NCBI GenBank assembly: GCA_965231165.1
Contig: OZ246421.1
Span: 2,294,001 to 2,358,000 of the forward strand
DNA length: 64,000 nt
From: Micavibrio_C sp965231165
Lineage (GTDB): Bacteria > Pseudomonadota > Alphaproteobacteria > Micavibrionales > Micavibrionaceae
Direction: 5' to 3'
In this document: in pieces, positions 15,101 through 24,277 of the stretch
How positions within the stretch are numbered: position 1 is the first letter of the stretch
Layout: every line of letters starts with the position of its first letter
Notes under the pieces: model-generated
Seen by the model: the letters and a program-made list of their open reading frames with translations, nothing else
The model's database searches: none
What the model was told of the DNA's origin: nothing
Position numbers and translations under genes: made by a program

Positions 15101-15982
15101 ATGGCGCAATATGACAGGCACGGGAATGAAATCAATCCGGCGGGTAGCCGGATGGATTACCTGATCAGCACGGCGCGCAATGAGAAAAGCGAGCCTGGTG
15201 CCAATGTTGCCGAACTGGAAAAACTTGAAGCCAAGCTTGGCAATCTTAAAATTGAAAATCCGGGGAAATATTACGCGCTTGATAAGGCGTTGAAAGACGG
15301 CACCGGCAAGGATGACCGTCTGGCTGAAATTATTACCGCACCGGGACGTCCCGATGCGGTGAACCGCCATATCCAGCAACTGATCGACAATCCCGGCAAT
15401 GCCGATGCGATTATCAAGAACATGGAACGCGATGCCGCAACCAGCAAGCCTTCTGCCACTGTCAATAAGACGCCTGCGGCGGTAGCGGCGGCTCCTGCCA
15501 AGCCTGAGGCTCCGGCAGCGAGCAGCCAGTCATTTGTCGCGTCGGAAAATACACCCAAGGTGAGCATTCCGGCAGATGTCGTCCGGCAGTCTCCGGGTGC
15601 GGCGACCACAGTGGGCGCGGTAGCGGGTGTTGATGTTGAAGTGCCACAGGCTGGCGCACCCGCTGGTGGCGCGGCGGGCGGCGGTATGCAAAATATGATG
15701 GCCTCCTTAAGCAATATCATGCCGCAACTGGGGCAAATGCTGCAGGAGATATTTGGCAAGCTGATGGGTGCCTTTGGCGGCTCTAAATCCCTGATGGATC
15801 AAGGCAACAATAACATGCTGGCCCAGAAGGCCATGGACATGACGGGTTCCAATGCAAAACTGACGTCTATCGATCCGCAAAGCGGTCGTGTCCTTGAGCC
15901 GAATGCGCCGAAGCCGGAGCTGGCACAGGAAGAACGTCCGCAGGTTGCGGGTCCACGGGCGCAAGGTTTGTCAGTGGGTTAG
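15101..15982 (+). CDS. Uncharacterised protein with Ala/Pro-rich linker and amphipathic Gly/Met region
   Basis: A 293-residue protein of unknown function. Residues 1-110 are charged and helical (NVAELEKLEAKLGNLKIENPGKYYALDKAL). About 112-190 is a low-complexity Ala/Pro/Val linker. About 190-235 is Gly/Met-rich and amphipathic (GGGMQNMMASLSNIMPQL, MLQEIFGKLMGAFGG), and the tail is polar. There is no classical signal peptide. Disordered linker plus amphipathic segment is seen in secreted or membrane-active proteins, and a secretion substrate is conceivable given the Dot/Icm-like genes 9 kb away, but that is speculation. The preceding ribosome site is AGAGGGG, about nine bases upstream. Confidence 0.62.
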   Translation: MAQYDRHGNEINPAGSRMDYLISTARNEKSEPGANVAELEKLEAKLGNLKIENPGKYYALDKALKDGTGKDDRLAEIITAPGRPDAVNRHIQQLIDNPGNADAIIKNMERDAATSKPSATVNKTPAAVAAAPAKPEAPAASSQSFVASENTPKVSIPADVVRQSPGAATTVGAVAGVDVEVPQAGAPAGGAAGGGMQNMMASLSNIMPQLGQMLQEIFGKLMGAFGGSKSLMDQGNNNMLAQKAMDMTGSNAKLTSIDPQSGRVLEPNAPKPELAQEERPQVAGPRAQGLSVG

Positions 15983-16137
15983 TGCTACGCCACTGCCCAT
16001 AATCCTTCAATTATTCAGGTATGTAATCCCTTTTTTGGTTTCTGCTCCCGGAGGGGGACGGAATTTTTCTTGCGCAGACTTCCCAATTCTTATATTGAAA
16101 AATTGTATTTTCATAAATTCTCGATAGGGGGCGCATT

Positions 16138-17004
16138 ATGGCTGAATCCAATATTATCCAAAGAGAACTCGTCGATATACTGGCTGCCCGTATCCTCTAT
16201 GCCGATCAAGCCCCCTTGATTTCGTTAGGAAAATTACCGCCTTACAACGATCTGACAGATTCTGAGGGTAATTCTTTGGGCGCGGCCGGGGTTTATTTGG
16301 GCGATTTTCATACAATTTTGGGAGAGTATTTAGATGCTCTTGATCCTGCATGTGTCCTGAAACGTGCAATTTTTGATCCTGATGCAATTGCACGCGTTGA
16401 TCCCATTATGGCGCAGAAGGTTGAGTCTTTGAATGAAGCGCGGCAAAAATCAGGAGCAGGCGTTGATTTTGCTGCAAATTTTAAAGAGGTTGTTGATGCC
16501 GCCATTGAGGCGGGTAAGGACGCGGCGGTGGTGGCTAAAGACGTTGATGAAGGCGATATTACAGACATTATTTCGTCCAATCCTGAGGCATGGCAGCTAT
16601 CTGAGAATTTTGATGAACTTAACATGCTGGAAGCAACGAAAGTCCTGAAAGTTATAGACCAACTCCCTGTTCTGAAATTGTCGGCATCTTTTCCTGATAA
16701 CCGTGCTATTCCTGATTCTTTGCTGATACCTGCGGATTGTGATGAATCCGATATTCAGAAAGTGGTTAGCGACCTGCGCCTTATAAACAAATGCTATTAT
16801 GAAACGTACGCTGAATCAAACGCCGAAGATGAGGAAGATGAACCCGGGTATATAGCTGGTTTTAATGCCGCATATATCTGGGTAGAGCAGGCGCTCTCTG
16901 AGCTGGAGACGGCGAAGCCCAACACTATGTTTAGTGTTAAACCTAAGCCTCCGGTTACTTTATCGGGAAGTCCTTCACCGTCACCATCTTGCAGGCTGAA
17001 TTAA
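16138..17004 (+). CDS. Uncharacterised acidic protein
   Basis: A 288-residue, strongly acidic, mostly helical protein (for example DGDITDIISSNPEAWQLSENF-like stretches and an AESNAEDEEDEPGY patch near residue 235). No signal peptide, membrane helix or named motif. GGGG(C) about five bases upstream of the ATG is a weak ribosome site. The gene is more AT-rich than its neighbours and converges on leuS with a 16-base gap. A Ser/Pro tail closes it (LSGSPSPSPSCRLN). No function can be offered. Confidence 0.62.
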   Translation: MAESNIIQRELVDILAARILYADQAPLISLGKLPPYNDLTDSEGNSLGAAGVYLGDFHTILGEYLDALDPACVLKRAIFDPDAIARVDPIMAQKVESLNEARQKSGAGVDFAANFKEVVDAAIEAGKDAAVVAKDVDEGDITDIISSNPEAWQLSENFDELNMLEATKVLKVIDQLPVLKLSASFPDNRAIPDSLLIPADCDESDIQKVVSDLRLINKCYYETYAESNAEDEEDEPGYIAGFNAAYIWVEQALSELETAKPNTMFSVKPKPPVTLSGSPSPSPSCRLN

Positions 17005-17020
17005 TTTTTCACCGGAGAGC

Positions 17021-19552
17021 TTAAACAATAAAATTCACCAACTTCTCCGGCACGAAGATCACCTTTTTGATGTTCTGGCCTTCGAGTTTTTCGGCGATGT
17101 TGGGGAGTTCGCTGGCGAGTTTTTTGACTTCGGCTTCGCCTTGGCTGCGGTTCACCTGAATCTCGGCGCGTTTTTTACCGTTGATATGCACGGTGATCAG
17201 GACGCTGTCGGATTGCAGCCAGTGGGGGTCGTATGACGGCCACTGGGCGTAGGCGAGGCTTTCGGCATGGCCCAGACGGCTCCAGAGTTCTTCGGCCATG
17301 TGCGGGGCGAACGGGGCCAGTACCAGCACAAATTTCTCGGCGATTTCTTTAGGCAGTTTGTCTTGCTTCTTGCTGAGGTTGACGAATTCCATCATTTTCG
17401 CGATGGAGGTGTTGAAACGCAGGTTTTCGATGTCCTCCGTCACTTTCTTGACCGTGATGTTAATCTCGCGGCGCAGGTCGTCGGTGGCGGTGTCTTCCTT
17501 ATCATCGGTGATGAAGTCGGCGAGTTTTCCGGTTTCAAGATTGATCAGCAACGACCAGGCGCGCTCCAGGAAACCATGGACGCCTTTGACGCCGCTGGTC
17601 TGCCACGGTTTCACCGCTTCGAGCGGGCCCATGAACATTTCATAGAGGCGAAGCGAGTCCGCGCCGAATTCCGCCACCACGTCATCGGGGTTGACGACGT
17701 TGAGTTTGGATTTCGACATTTTTTCTTCGCGGGCGGTAAGCGGCGTTTCGGTGCCCTTCACGAACGGTTTGCTGTCGCGGTATTCGACATCATAGGGGCC
17801 GTAGAATTTGCCTTTGTCGTCGCGGTGGCTGATGCCGAGGATCATGCCCTGATTGAAGAGTTTCTTGAAAGGCTCCTTGGTGTGCACCAGTTTGCAATCG
17901 TACAAAACCTTGTGCCAGAAGCGGGCATAAAGCAAATGCAGAACCGCATGTTCGACACCGCCGACATAAAGATCAACCGGGCCCCAATATTGTTCGGCTT
18001 TGGGATCGAACGGCATCTGGTCGTTGGTGGGGTCCATATAGCGCAAATAATACCAGCAGGAACCCGCCCATTGCGGCATGGTGTTGGTTTCGCGGAGCAA
18101 TGTTTCCCCGTCCATCTCGACCTTCATCCAGTCGGTGGCGCGGGCGAGCGGCGGTTCGCCGGTGTCGGTCGGTTTATATTCGGTTAGTTCCGGCAGTGTG
18201 ATCGGCAGTTGATCGTAAGCCACAGGAAGGATCGCGCCGGTTTTTTCATTATGCAGGATCGGGAACGGTTCGCCCCAGTAACGCTGGCGCGAGAACAGCC
18301 AGTCACGCAGTTTGTAGGTGGTCTGGCCTTCGCCGACTTTTTTATCTTCCAGCCATTTGATCATTTTGGCTTTGGCTTGCGCTGTGGGCATGCCGTCAAG
18401 GAAGCCTGAATTGATGGCCACGCCTTCTTCGCCATACGCGGCTTCGGCGATGTTGCCGCCTTTGACCACTTCGATAATAGGTAGCTTAAAGACCTTGGCG
18501 AATTCATAATCGCGTTCGTCATGGCCGGGGACGGACATGATCGCGCCGGAGCCGTAATCGGCCTTGACGTAATCGGCGATCCAGATCGGGGTTTTCGCGT
18601 TGTTCACAGGGTTGATCGCGTAGGCACCGGTGAAGACACCGGTTTTTTCCTTGGCGGCGGCGAGATCGCGGTCGAGGTCGCTGGTGTTTTTGACTTTCTC
18701 GATATAGGCGTCAATCGCTGCGCGTTGTGCGGCTGTGGTGATTTCCTGCACCAGCGGATGTTCGGGAGCCAGTACGCAGAAGGTCGCGCCGAACAAGGTG
18801 TCGGGGCGCGTTGTAAACACTTCAAATGTCTTGTCCGCGCCATCGATACCGAAGGTGACACGCGCGCCGACCGATTTACCGATCCACTGGCGCTGCATCT
18901 CGATAATGCCCGCGGGCCAGTCAAGCTCGTCGAGATCGACGAGCAGGCGTTCGGCGTAGGCGGTGATCTTCAGCATCCATTGACGCATCATGCGGCGTTC
19001 GACCGGATCGCCTGTCTCTACATACTTGCCGTCCTGCACTTCTTCGTTGGCCAGCACGGTGCCTTGTGCCGGGCACCAGTTCACGGGGACTTCGGCGAGA
19101 TAGGCGAGGCCTTGCTCATAAAGCTTCAGGAAAATCCATTGCGTCCAGCGGTAATATTCGACGCTGCTGGTATCAACCTCGCGCTTCCAGTCATAGGACA
19201 GGCCGAGGCGTTTGATCTGCTTGCGGAAGTTGGTGACGTTTTCCTTGGTGATGATGGCGGGGTGGCGGCCTTCGCGCACGGCGGCGCGTTCGGCGGGCAG
19301 GCCAAAGGCGTCCCAGCCCATCGGGTGCAGGACGTTGAAGCCGTTCATACGCTTGTAACGGGCGATGATGTCGGTGGCGGTGTAACCCTCCGGGTGACCC
19401 ACATGCAGGCCTGCGCCCGAGGGGTACGGGAACATGTCGAGCACGTAATATTTCGGTTTGCTGTAATCGTTCGTCACGCTGAAGGTGGCGTTGTCCTCCC
19501 AGTGCTTTTGCCATTTGGGTTCGATTGCCGACGGATCGTATTTCGCGCTCAT
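17021..19552 (-). CDS. leuS: Leucyl-tRNA synthetase
   Basis: An 843-residue class I synthetase that charges tRNA-Leu in the cytoplasm. The HIGH-type motif is HVGH (50-53, in YPSGAGLHVGHPEGY) and the KMSKS motif lies at residues 611-615. The CP1 editing domain lies between them, with the conserved TTRPDTLFGATF threonine-rich motif. The C-terminal domain ends NIKKVIFVPEKLVNFIV. The length is near that of bacterial LeuRS. The gene is monocistronic by position, convergent with the acidic protein gene and divergent from the antiporter gene at 19746. Confidence 0.98.
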   Translation of the reverse strand: MSAKYDPSAIEPKWQKHWEDNATFSVTNDYSKPKYYVLDMFPYPSGAGLHVGHPEGYTATDIIARYKRMNGFNVLHPMGWDAFGLPAERAAVREGRHPAIITKENVTNFRKQIKRLGLSYDWKREVDTSSVEYYRWTQWIFLKLYEQGLAYLAEVPVNWCPAQGTVLANEEVQDGKYVETGDPVERRMMRQWMLKITAYAERLLVDLDELDWPAGIIEMQRQWIGKSVGARVTFGIDGADKTFEVFTTRPDTLFGATFCVLAPEHPLVQEITTAAQRAAIDAYIEKVKNTSDLDRDLAAAKEKTGVFTGAYAINPVNNAKTPIWIADYVKADYGSGAIMSVPGHDERDYEFAKVFKLPIIEVVKGGNIAEAAYGEEGVAINSGFLDGMPTAQAKAKMIKWLEDKKVGEGQTTYKLRDWLFSRQRYWGEPFPILHNEKTGAILPVAYDQLPITLPELTEYKPTDTGEPPLARATDWMKVEMDGETLLRETNTMPQWAGSCWYYLRYMDPTNDQMPFDPKAEQYWGPVDLYVGGVEHAVLHLLYARFWHKVLYDCKLVHTKEPFKKLFNQGMILGISHRDDKGKFYGPYDVEYRDSKPFVKGTETPLTAREEKMSKSKLNVVNPDDVVAEFGADSLRLYEMFMGPLEAVKPWQTSGVKGVHGFLERAWSLLINLETGKLADFITDDKEDTATDDLRREINITVKKVTEDIENLRFNTSIAKMMEFVNLSKKQDKLPKEIAEKFVLVLAPFAPHMAEELWSRLGHAESLAYAQWPSYDPHWLQSDSVLITVHINGKKRAEIQVNRSQGEAEVKKLASELPNIAEKLEGQNIKKVIFVPEKLVNFIV

Positions 19553-19745
19553 GTCTTGCTCGGAATTGTTGTGTGGTTATAAGGGATTATGAATAGCACA
19601 GGCATCCTTGAAAATCACAGGGTTGTTTGCTGTTTTGTATTTACATATTTTATAAAAAAGGGAGAAAAGGCTTTGCGATCCGGTGATGTTTTGTCACAGT
19701 AACCACACGCCTGATTCAACCCCGCTTTTGGAGATTATTCCCGCG

Positions 19746-21461
19746 ATGGCCGTTCCTCACGACCTTCCTCTGCTTTCGACGATTGCCGTGGGCATGAGCC
19801 TTGCCTTTGTGCTGGGGCTGACGGCGGTGAAGCTGCGGGTGCCGCCGATTGTCGGTTACCTGCTGGCCGGGGTGATCATGGGGCCGTTTACGCCGGGTTA
19901 TGTCGCCGATCTGCATCTGGCGGAGCAGCTCTCGGAAATTGGGATTGTGCTGCTGATGTTCGGGGTGGGTCTGCATTTCTCGCTCAAGGACTTGATGGAG
20001 GTGCGGCGCATCGCGCTGCCCGGGGCGGTGGTGCAGATAGGTGTGGCGATGGCGATGGGGGCGGGCCTGACCCATTTCTGGGGCTGGTCGCTGGCCAGCG
20101 GTCTGATGTTCGGGCTGGCGCTTTCGGTGGCTTCGACCGTGGTGCTGCTGCGTTCGCTTGAGGAACATAACCTGATCCAGACCAATGACGGGCGCATCGC
20201 GATTGGTTGGCTGATTGTTGAAGACCTTGTAATGGTGCTGGCGCTGGTGCTGATTCCGGCGTTGGCGGTCACTTATGGCGCGCCTGCTGAAGGGGCCGAG
20301 GCCGTTGTTCATGCGCCGTTGTGGCAGACGATGGGTATCGCCATCGGCAAGGTGATTGTTTTCGTGCTGGTGATGCTGGTGATCGGTAAGCGTGTATTGC
20401 CGTGGCTGCTGACGACGGTAGCGCGGACACGGTCGCGCGAGTTGTTTACCCTGGCGGTGTTCGGAATGGCGCTCGGGGTGGCGTTCGGGGCATCGAAAAT
20501 GTTCGGCGTTTCCTTTGCGCTGGGTGCGTTTTTTGCCGGGATGATGATCCGCGAATCCGACCTGAACCACGAAGTCGCCGACCGTGCCCTGCCGTTTCAG
20601 GATGCGTTTGCGGTTTTGTTCTTCGTGGCCGTCGGCATGCTTTTCAATCCCTCCATTTTGTGGGAACAGCCGTTGAATGTGGCGCTGGTGGTGGCGATCA
20701 TTATGATCGGTAAATCACTGGCGGCATTCCTGATTGTCCTGTTGTTCGGCTATCCGCTAAAAACAGGGTTGCTGGTGTCGGCGGGTCTGGCACAGATCGG
20801 TGAGTTTTCCTTCATTCTGGTGACGCTTGGCATGTCCTATGGCTTGTTGCCGGAGGCGGGGCGTGATCTGATTTTGGCGGGCGCGATGATTTCGATTGCG
20901 CTCAATCCGCTGACCTTCTATTTCTCGCGTCATATTTATGAGTATGTCGGGCGGCAGCCGAAACTTTCCGGAATTTTTAATATGCGCGATAATAATCTGG
21001 CCTGTCTGCGCGCCGATGAAAAACTGGTGTTGCGCGATCTGGTGATCCTTGTCGGCTATGGCCGCGTGGGGCGGCATATCTGTGAAAATATTCAGGATGC
21101 ACATATCGATCTTGTCGTCGTCGATCAGAACCGTGAACGTGTGGAGGCGTTGCGCGAAAACGGATTCCATGCAATTGCCGGGGATGCGAGTTATCCGGAC
21201 GTTTTGCGGGAAGCGGCGATTGAAAAAGCCAAGGCGGTGGTGATTACTGTGCCCGATCCGTTCGAGACGAGACGTATCCTTGAGACTGCGCGCGAGATTA
21301 AACCGGACATCAAAGTGCTGGTGCGCGCCCATAATGATGAGGAATTGAGTTACTTCATGGAGCAAAACGTCAATCTGGCCTTGACCGGCCCACGTGAAAT
21401 TGGCCGCCGGATGGTTGAGTACCTGTTTGCCATGAAAAACCCTGTAACGGATACGCACTGA
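19746..21461 (+). CDS. Monovalent cation:proton antiporter, KefB/YbaL type with TrkA-N domain
   Basis: A 571-residue inner-membrane protein. About twelve hydrophobic helices (CPA2 transporter domain; LRVPPIVGYLLAGVIMGPFTPG at the start is family-typical) fill residues 1-390. A cytoplasmic RCK/TrkA-N domain follows with the nucleotide motif VGYGRVGRHICENI, then VVVDQNRERVEAL and GDASYPDVLREA, which gate K+/H+ exchange by NAD(H). The arrangement matches YbaL/KefB, which export K+ in exchange for H+ under stress. ATG 19746 is favoured because an upstream Met (19683) would add a non-hydrophobic leader; GGAG lies 12 bases before. No KefG-like ancillary gene is nearby. Confidence 0.9.
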   Translation: MAVPHDLPLLSTIAVGMSLAFVLGLTAVKLRVPPIVGYLLAGVIMGPFTPGYVADLHLAEQLSEIGIVLLMFGVGLHFSLKDLMEVRRIALPGAVVQIGVAMAMGAGLTHFWGWSLASGLMFGLALSVASTVVLLRSLEEHNLIQTNDGRIAIGWLIVEDLVMVLALVLIPALAVTYGAPAEGAEAVVHAPLWQTMGIAIGKVIVFVLVMLVIGKRVLPWLLTTVARTRSRELFTLAVFGMALGVAFGASKMFGVSFALGAFFAGMMIRESDLNHEVADRALPFQDAFAVLFFVAVGMLFNPSILWEQPLNVALVVAIIMIGKSLAAFLIVLLFGYPLKTGLLVSAGLAQIGEFSFILVTLGMSYGLLPEAGRDLILAGAMISIALNPLTFYFSRHIYEYVGRQPKLSGIFNMRDNNLACLRADEKLVLRDLVILVGYGRVGRHICENIQDAHIDLVVVDQNRERVEALRENGFHAIAGDASYPDVLREAAIEKAKAVVITVPDPFETRRILETAREIKPDIKVLVRAHNDEELSYFMEQNVNLALTGPREIGRRMVEYLFAMKNPVTDTH

Positions 21462-21468
21462 TAATCAC

Positions 21469-22791
21469 ATGATCTCTATAGGTATTATCGGCGGTGGATT
21501 CGCGGGATTGTCGACGCTGGCGGCGCTGGTGCGGCATGCACGTGAGCCGATTCATATCACGATTTACAATCCTGATGCGGCGCTGGGGCGCGGCAAGGCC
21601 TATAGTACGCAAGACCCGCTTCATTTGCTGAATGTGCGCGCCGGGGCCATGGGTGCCCATGCGGGACAAGACGATGATTTTTTCGCCTGGCTGATGGAAA
21701 ACAAAATAGATTTTCAGGCTTCCGATTTCGCGCCCCGTGCTTTGTATGGCCGCTATCTCGATCATGTGCTGGCGGAAACGCTGGTGCAGGCGCAGAAGAA
21801 AGATATTCGTATTTTTGCCGTCCATGAAAAAGTTGCCGATGTCACGGATGCCGACGGCAAGCTGGCGGTAAAAACGATTGTCGAAACCAAGATACATGAC
21901 GGCGTTATTCTGGCTTGCGGTAATGACAGGCCACGTTTGCCGGTTCTGGGCGATAAAGTGGCCAGTCATGCGGGTTGGTGGCGTCATCCTTATCTGATGG
22001 AACGCTGGCCGGATATTCGTCATGCGGGCCATGTGGTCATTATCGGTAGCGGCCTGAGCATGGTCGATGCGCTGGTGACCTTGCGGCGTGAGAAATATGA
22101 CGGCGATATTACGGTGGTGTCCAGCCATGGCCGTCATCCGCTTTCGCATCCTGAGACCGGGACGCCGTTTACGTGGGATGAAGCCACAGCGCTGGCGATC
22201 AAACGGCCTTCGCAGTTGCTGCATCAATTGCGGCGTCAGGTGGCCGAGTCGGATGCTGACTGGCGCGATGTGCTGGACGGGTTGCGGCCCTATGCGAACC
22301 GGATATGGCGCGGCTTTTCCCCTCAGGACCGTCTGCGCGCGCAGCGTTACATGTCGTTGTGGAATATTTTCCGCCACCGCATTCCGGCGGCGATGCACGA
22401 TCTGATCCGCGATCTTGAAAAACAGGGGCAGTTGCGCCGGACGGCGGGTCGCGTCAGCAAGATCGAGGCGATGGGCAGTTCGCTGAACGTTTATACCAGC
22501 GCGGGCGTCAAGGAAGGCCAGATCGTGATCAACTGCATGGGTTACGATTACCGGGTTACGCCTGACGACAAAGGGCTGCTGGCGGGGCTGGTGCGTTCCG
22601 GCATGGTGACGCTGGCCGAAGCATATCCGCAGCCGGTGGATGGTGATACGTTGCGGCTGCACGGCCAGCATGCACTTTATGCGGTGGGACCGCTGTTGCA
22701 GGGCTATTTCATCGAAAGCACCGCCGTCCGCGAGATCCGGCAGCAGGCGGATAAGGCAGCGGTTGGCTTGCTGCAGGCGCTTTCAGCCTAA
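21469..22791 (+). CDS. FAD/NAD(P)-binding protein (YdhS-like)
   Basis: A 440-residue protein with an N-terminal Rossmann FAD motif (IGIIGGGFAGLSTLAAL) and FAD_NAD-binding_9-type features: ALGRGKAYST, HLLNVRAGAMGAH, then VVIIGSGLSMVDALVTL, a second nucleotide site, and INCMGYDYRVTP. This group (YdhS-like) includes oxidoreductases of unclear substrate. The start is seven bases after the antiporter stop, so the two genes are probably an operon and may share a redox or cation-stress role (inference). No metal or haem motif is seen. Confidence 0.84.
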   Translation: MISIGIIGGGFAGLSTLAALVRHAREPIHITIYNPDAALGRGKAYSTQDPLHLLNVRAGAMGAHAGQDDDFFAWLMENKIDFQASDFAPRALYGRYLDHVLAETLVQAQKKDIRIFAVHEKVADVTDADGKLAVKTIVETKIHDGVILACGNDRPRLPVLGDKVASHAGWWRHPYLMERWPDIRHAGHVVIIGSGLSMVDALVTLRREKYDGDITVVSSHGRHPLSHPETGTPFTWDEATALAIKRPSQLLHQLRRQVAESDADWRDVLDGLRPYANRIWRGFSPQDRLRAQRYMSLWNIFRHRIPAAMHDLIRDLEKQGQLRRTAGRVSKIEAMGSSLNVYTSAGVKEGQIVINCMGYDYRVTPDDKGLLAGLVRSGMVTLAEAYPQPVDGDTLRLHGQHALYAVGPLLQGYFIESTAVREIRQQADKAAVGLLQALSA

Positions 22792-22848
22792 ATTTGTAAA
22801 ATCCGGTGAAATATGGCAAACATCCTCTTCCGAAGAAGGGGACGTCTT

Positions 22849-23796
22849 ATGAACCGTGATTATATTGAGCAGCGTCAGGCTGCGCTGACCCAGCTTTGCC
22901 GCATGATCGAGACGACCGATTATGCGCCGTGGGACATCGCCATGCAGCACGATTCTGCCAGTGCCGGACGGATTACAGGCCATTGCTTTGATTCCGCGCG
23001 CCAAATGTCGGCTGTCCTGCTCGATGCTTTCTGGCAGTTGCGCGAAGGGAAAGACCTGCAAAGTTTTTGCAATCCGCAGGCCATCCCCGGTTATGAACGC
23101 CCCGCCTTTCCTGATAATGCTGCCGGGGGCCGTGCTTCGGCGCTGGAAGATGCTGCGTTGCTGATTACCGCGATGGATACGCGTCCTTTTATCAGTTTCG
23201 TGTCCGGCGATGTTCAGAAAGATGTCGGCGGGTTTTTAAACGGCCATCTTCATAACTGGCTGTTGCAGGTGCAAAAGCAATGGCGTTCTGCGGGTGCCGG
23301 TGTGCGCTCGGCGATACTGGATGGCACCGTGCCCAAGCGCGAACCGGAGAAGGCCACATTCAAGACGATGTTTCTGGTGTTGCGTGAGTGTTTTGCCATC
23401 GGGGAGCCGCGCCCTTCGCCGCTGATTAATCAGGCCGCGCAGAAATTTGCCGCCCAATATACGGCTAAATGCTGGCCGCTCAGTACACAGCCGGTCATGC
23501 CGGAAACGAAAGGCGCTTGCGTTCTCCGTCATGTATCGACTGAATTTCAGGAATGGTATTTTGGTTGCGGCAAAACGCAAATTGACCGCGCCGATCCGCA
23601 GGCCGCGCATAAGGCTGAAGATGTTTTTGTGAATTTGCGTGAAGAATTCCACAAGCGCAGTCGTGCTTGCGGTGTCGATCAGGATGCGCCGTGTCCCGGC
23701 ACCTGCGTTCAGGATTCTTTCGATGCGTTGCCGGATGATGCTTACAAGCAGAAATGCCGTATCGCGGTCGATACGATCATCGTGCGCATAAAATAA
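22849..23796 (+). CDS. Uncharacterised 315-residue protein
   Basis: No family recognised. ATG 22849 has a strong ribosome site (GAAGAAGGGGA six bases before), so the ATG at 22813 is rejected. The protein is soluble, helical at the N-terminus (NRDYIEQRQAALTQLCRMIE) and carries several cysteines, clustered near the C-terminus (RACGVDQDAPCPGTC; KCRIAVDTIIVRIK). It follows the FAD protein on the same strand (57-base gap), converges with the FlgC-like gene, and has no obvious partner. The clustered Cys near the end may bind metal or form disulphides. Confidence 0.66.
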   Translation: MNRDYIEQRQAALTQLCRMIETTDYAPWDIAMQHDSASAGRITGHCFDSARQMSAVLLDAFWQLREGKDLQSFCNPQAIPGYERPAFPDNAAGGRASALEDAALLITAMDTRPFISFVSGDVQKDVGGFLNGHLHNWLLQVQKQWRSAGAGVRSAILDGTVPKREPEKATFKTMFLVLRECFAIGEPRPSPLINQAAQKFAAQYTAKCWPLSTQPVMPETKGACVLRHVSTEFQEWYFGCGKTQIDRADPQAAHKAEDVFVNLREEFHKRSRACGVDQDAPCPGTCVQDSFDALPDDAYKQKCRIAVDTIIVRIK

Positions 23797-23802
23797 TAGA
23801 GA

Positions 23803-24189
23803 TCAGGCTTTCTTGTCGAAAGCGGCGAGCAGTTCTTCCGTCATGTCCTGCACTGTTTCAATCACCGACACACTGGCCTTGTAGGCGGTTTTGGCAATCG
23901 TCATGTTGACAGCTTCCTCGGCCAGATCGACGTTGGGCGTGTTGACGTAGCCTTCGTTGTTGGCAAACGGCGAGTCCGGATCGTAGGACGGCGTGAAAGG
24001 CTGGGTTTTGGGCACGAAATCGCTGCGCACACCCTGCCCGCCGCCGGATGTATCGCTCTGGGCGGTTTGCTGGGTTGTGATCGGGGTGTAATCAGCCGTC
24101 TGCAGATTGGCAATATTGGAGGCACTCGCCTCGACCTTCTTGCTGGCGGCCTGTAGCCCGGATAATGCAATCTGGATGGTGTTTATCAT
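23803..24189 (-). CDS. Lone FlgC-like flagellar rod-family protein
   Basis: A 128-residue protein with the flagellar rod/hook family layout. The N-terminal rod motif is MINTIQIALSGLQAASKKVEASASNIANLQT, and the C-terminal flg_bbr motif is NTPNVDLAEEAVNMTIAKTAYKASVSVIETV. In FlgC these helices pack together to build the proximal rod in the periplasm. The length is close to FlgC (about 134-138). It is not next to any flagellar gene here, which is unusual because rod genes normally sit in operons. It may be a diverged, isolated rod paralogue. An ordinary flgC elsewhere on the chromosome cannot be excluded. Confidence 0.8.
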   Translation of the reverse strand: MINTIQIALSGLQAASKKVEASASNIANLQTADYTPITTQQTAQSDTSGGGQGVRSDFVPKTQPFTPSYDPDSPFANNEGYVNTPNVDLAEEAVNMTIAKTAYKASVSVIETVQDMTEELLAAFDKKA

Positions 24190-24233
24190 TTTTTCAGGAT
24201 ATCATGCTTAGATTAATATTGCCTGAAAAATTA

Positions 24234-24245
24234 GGGCAATTGCCC
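24234..24245. promoter_or_regulatory. 12-base perfect palindrome in a divergent promoter region
   Basis: GGGCAATTGCCC lies between the divergent FlgC-like and secreted-protein genes (24190-24277). It is a candidate operator; its role is unproven. Confidence 0.25.
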
Positions 24246-24277
24246 GCGAATCAAAGACTTAATCCCGAGGTTACAGC

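Noticed and set aside
18521..19582. Long open frame antisense to leuS (353 codons)
   Set aside because: It lies entirely on the opposite strand of a secure leuS gene in GC-biased codons; its sequence has no protein-like features.
19716..20570. Antisense frame inside the antiporter gene
   Set aside because: Low-complexity His/Arg/Gln-rich reading opposite a membrane protein; typical shadow.
21370..22671. Long antisense frame opposite the FAD/NAD(P) protein (433 codons)
   Set aside because: Shadow of the real gene; composition is Arg/His/Gln-rich as expected of reverse-strand reading.
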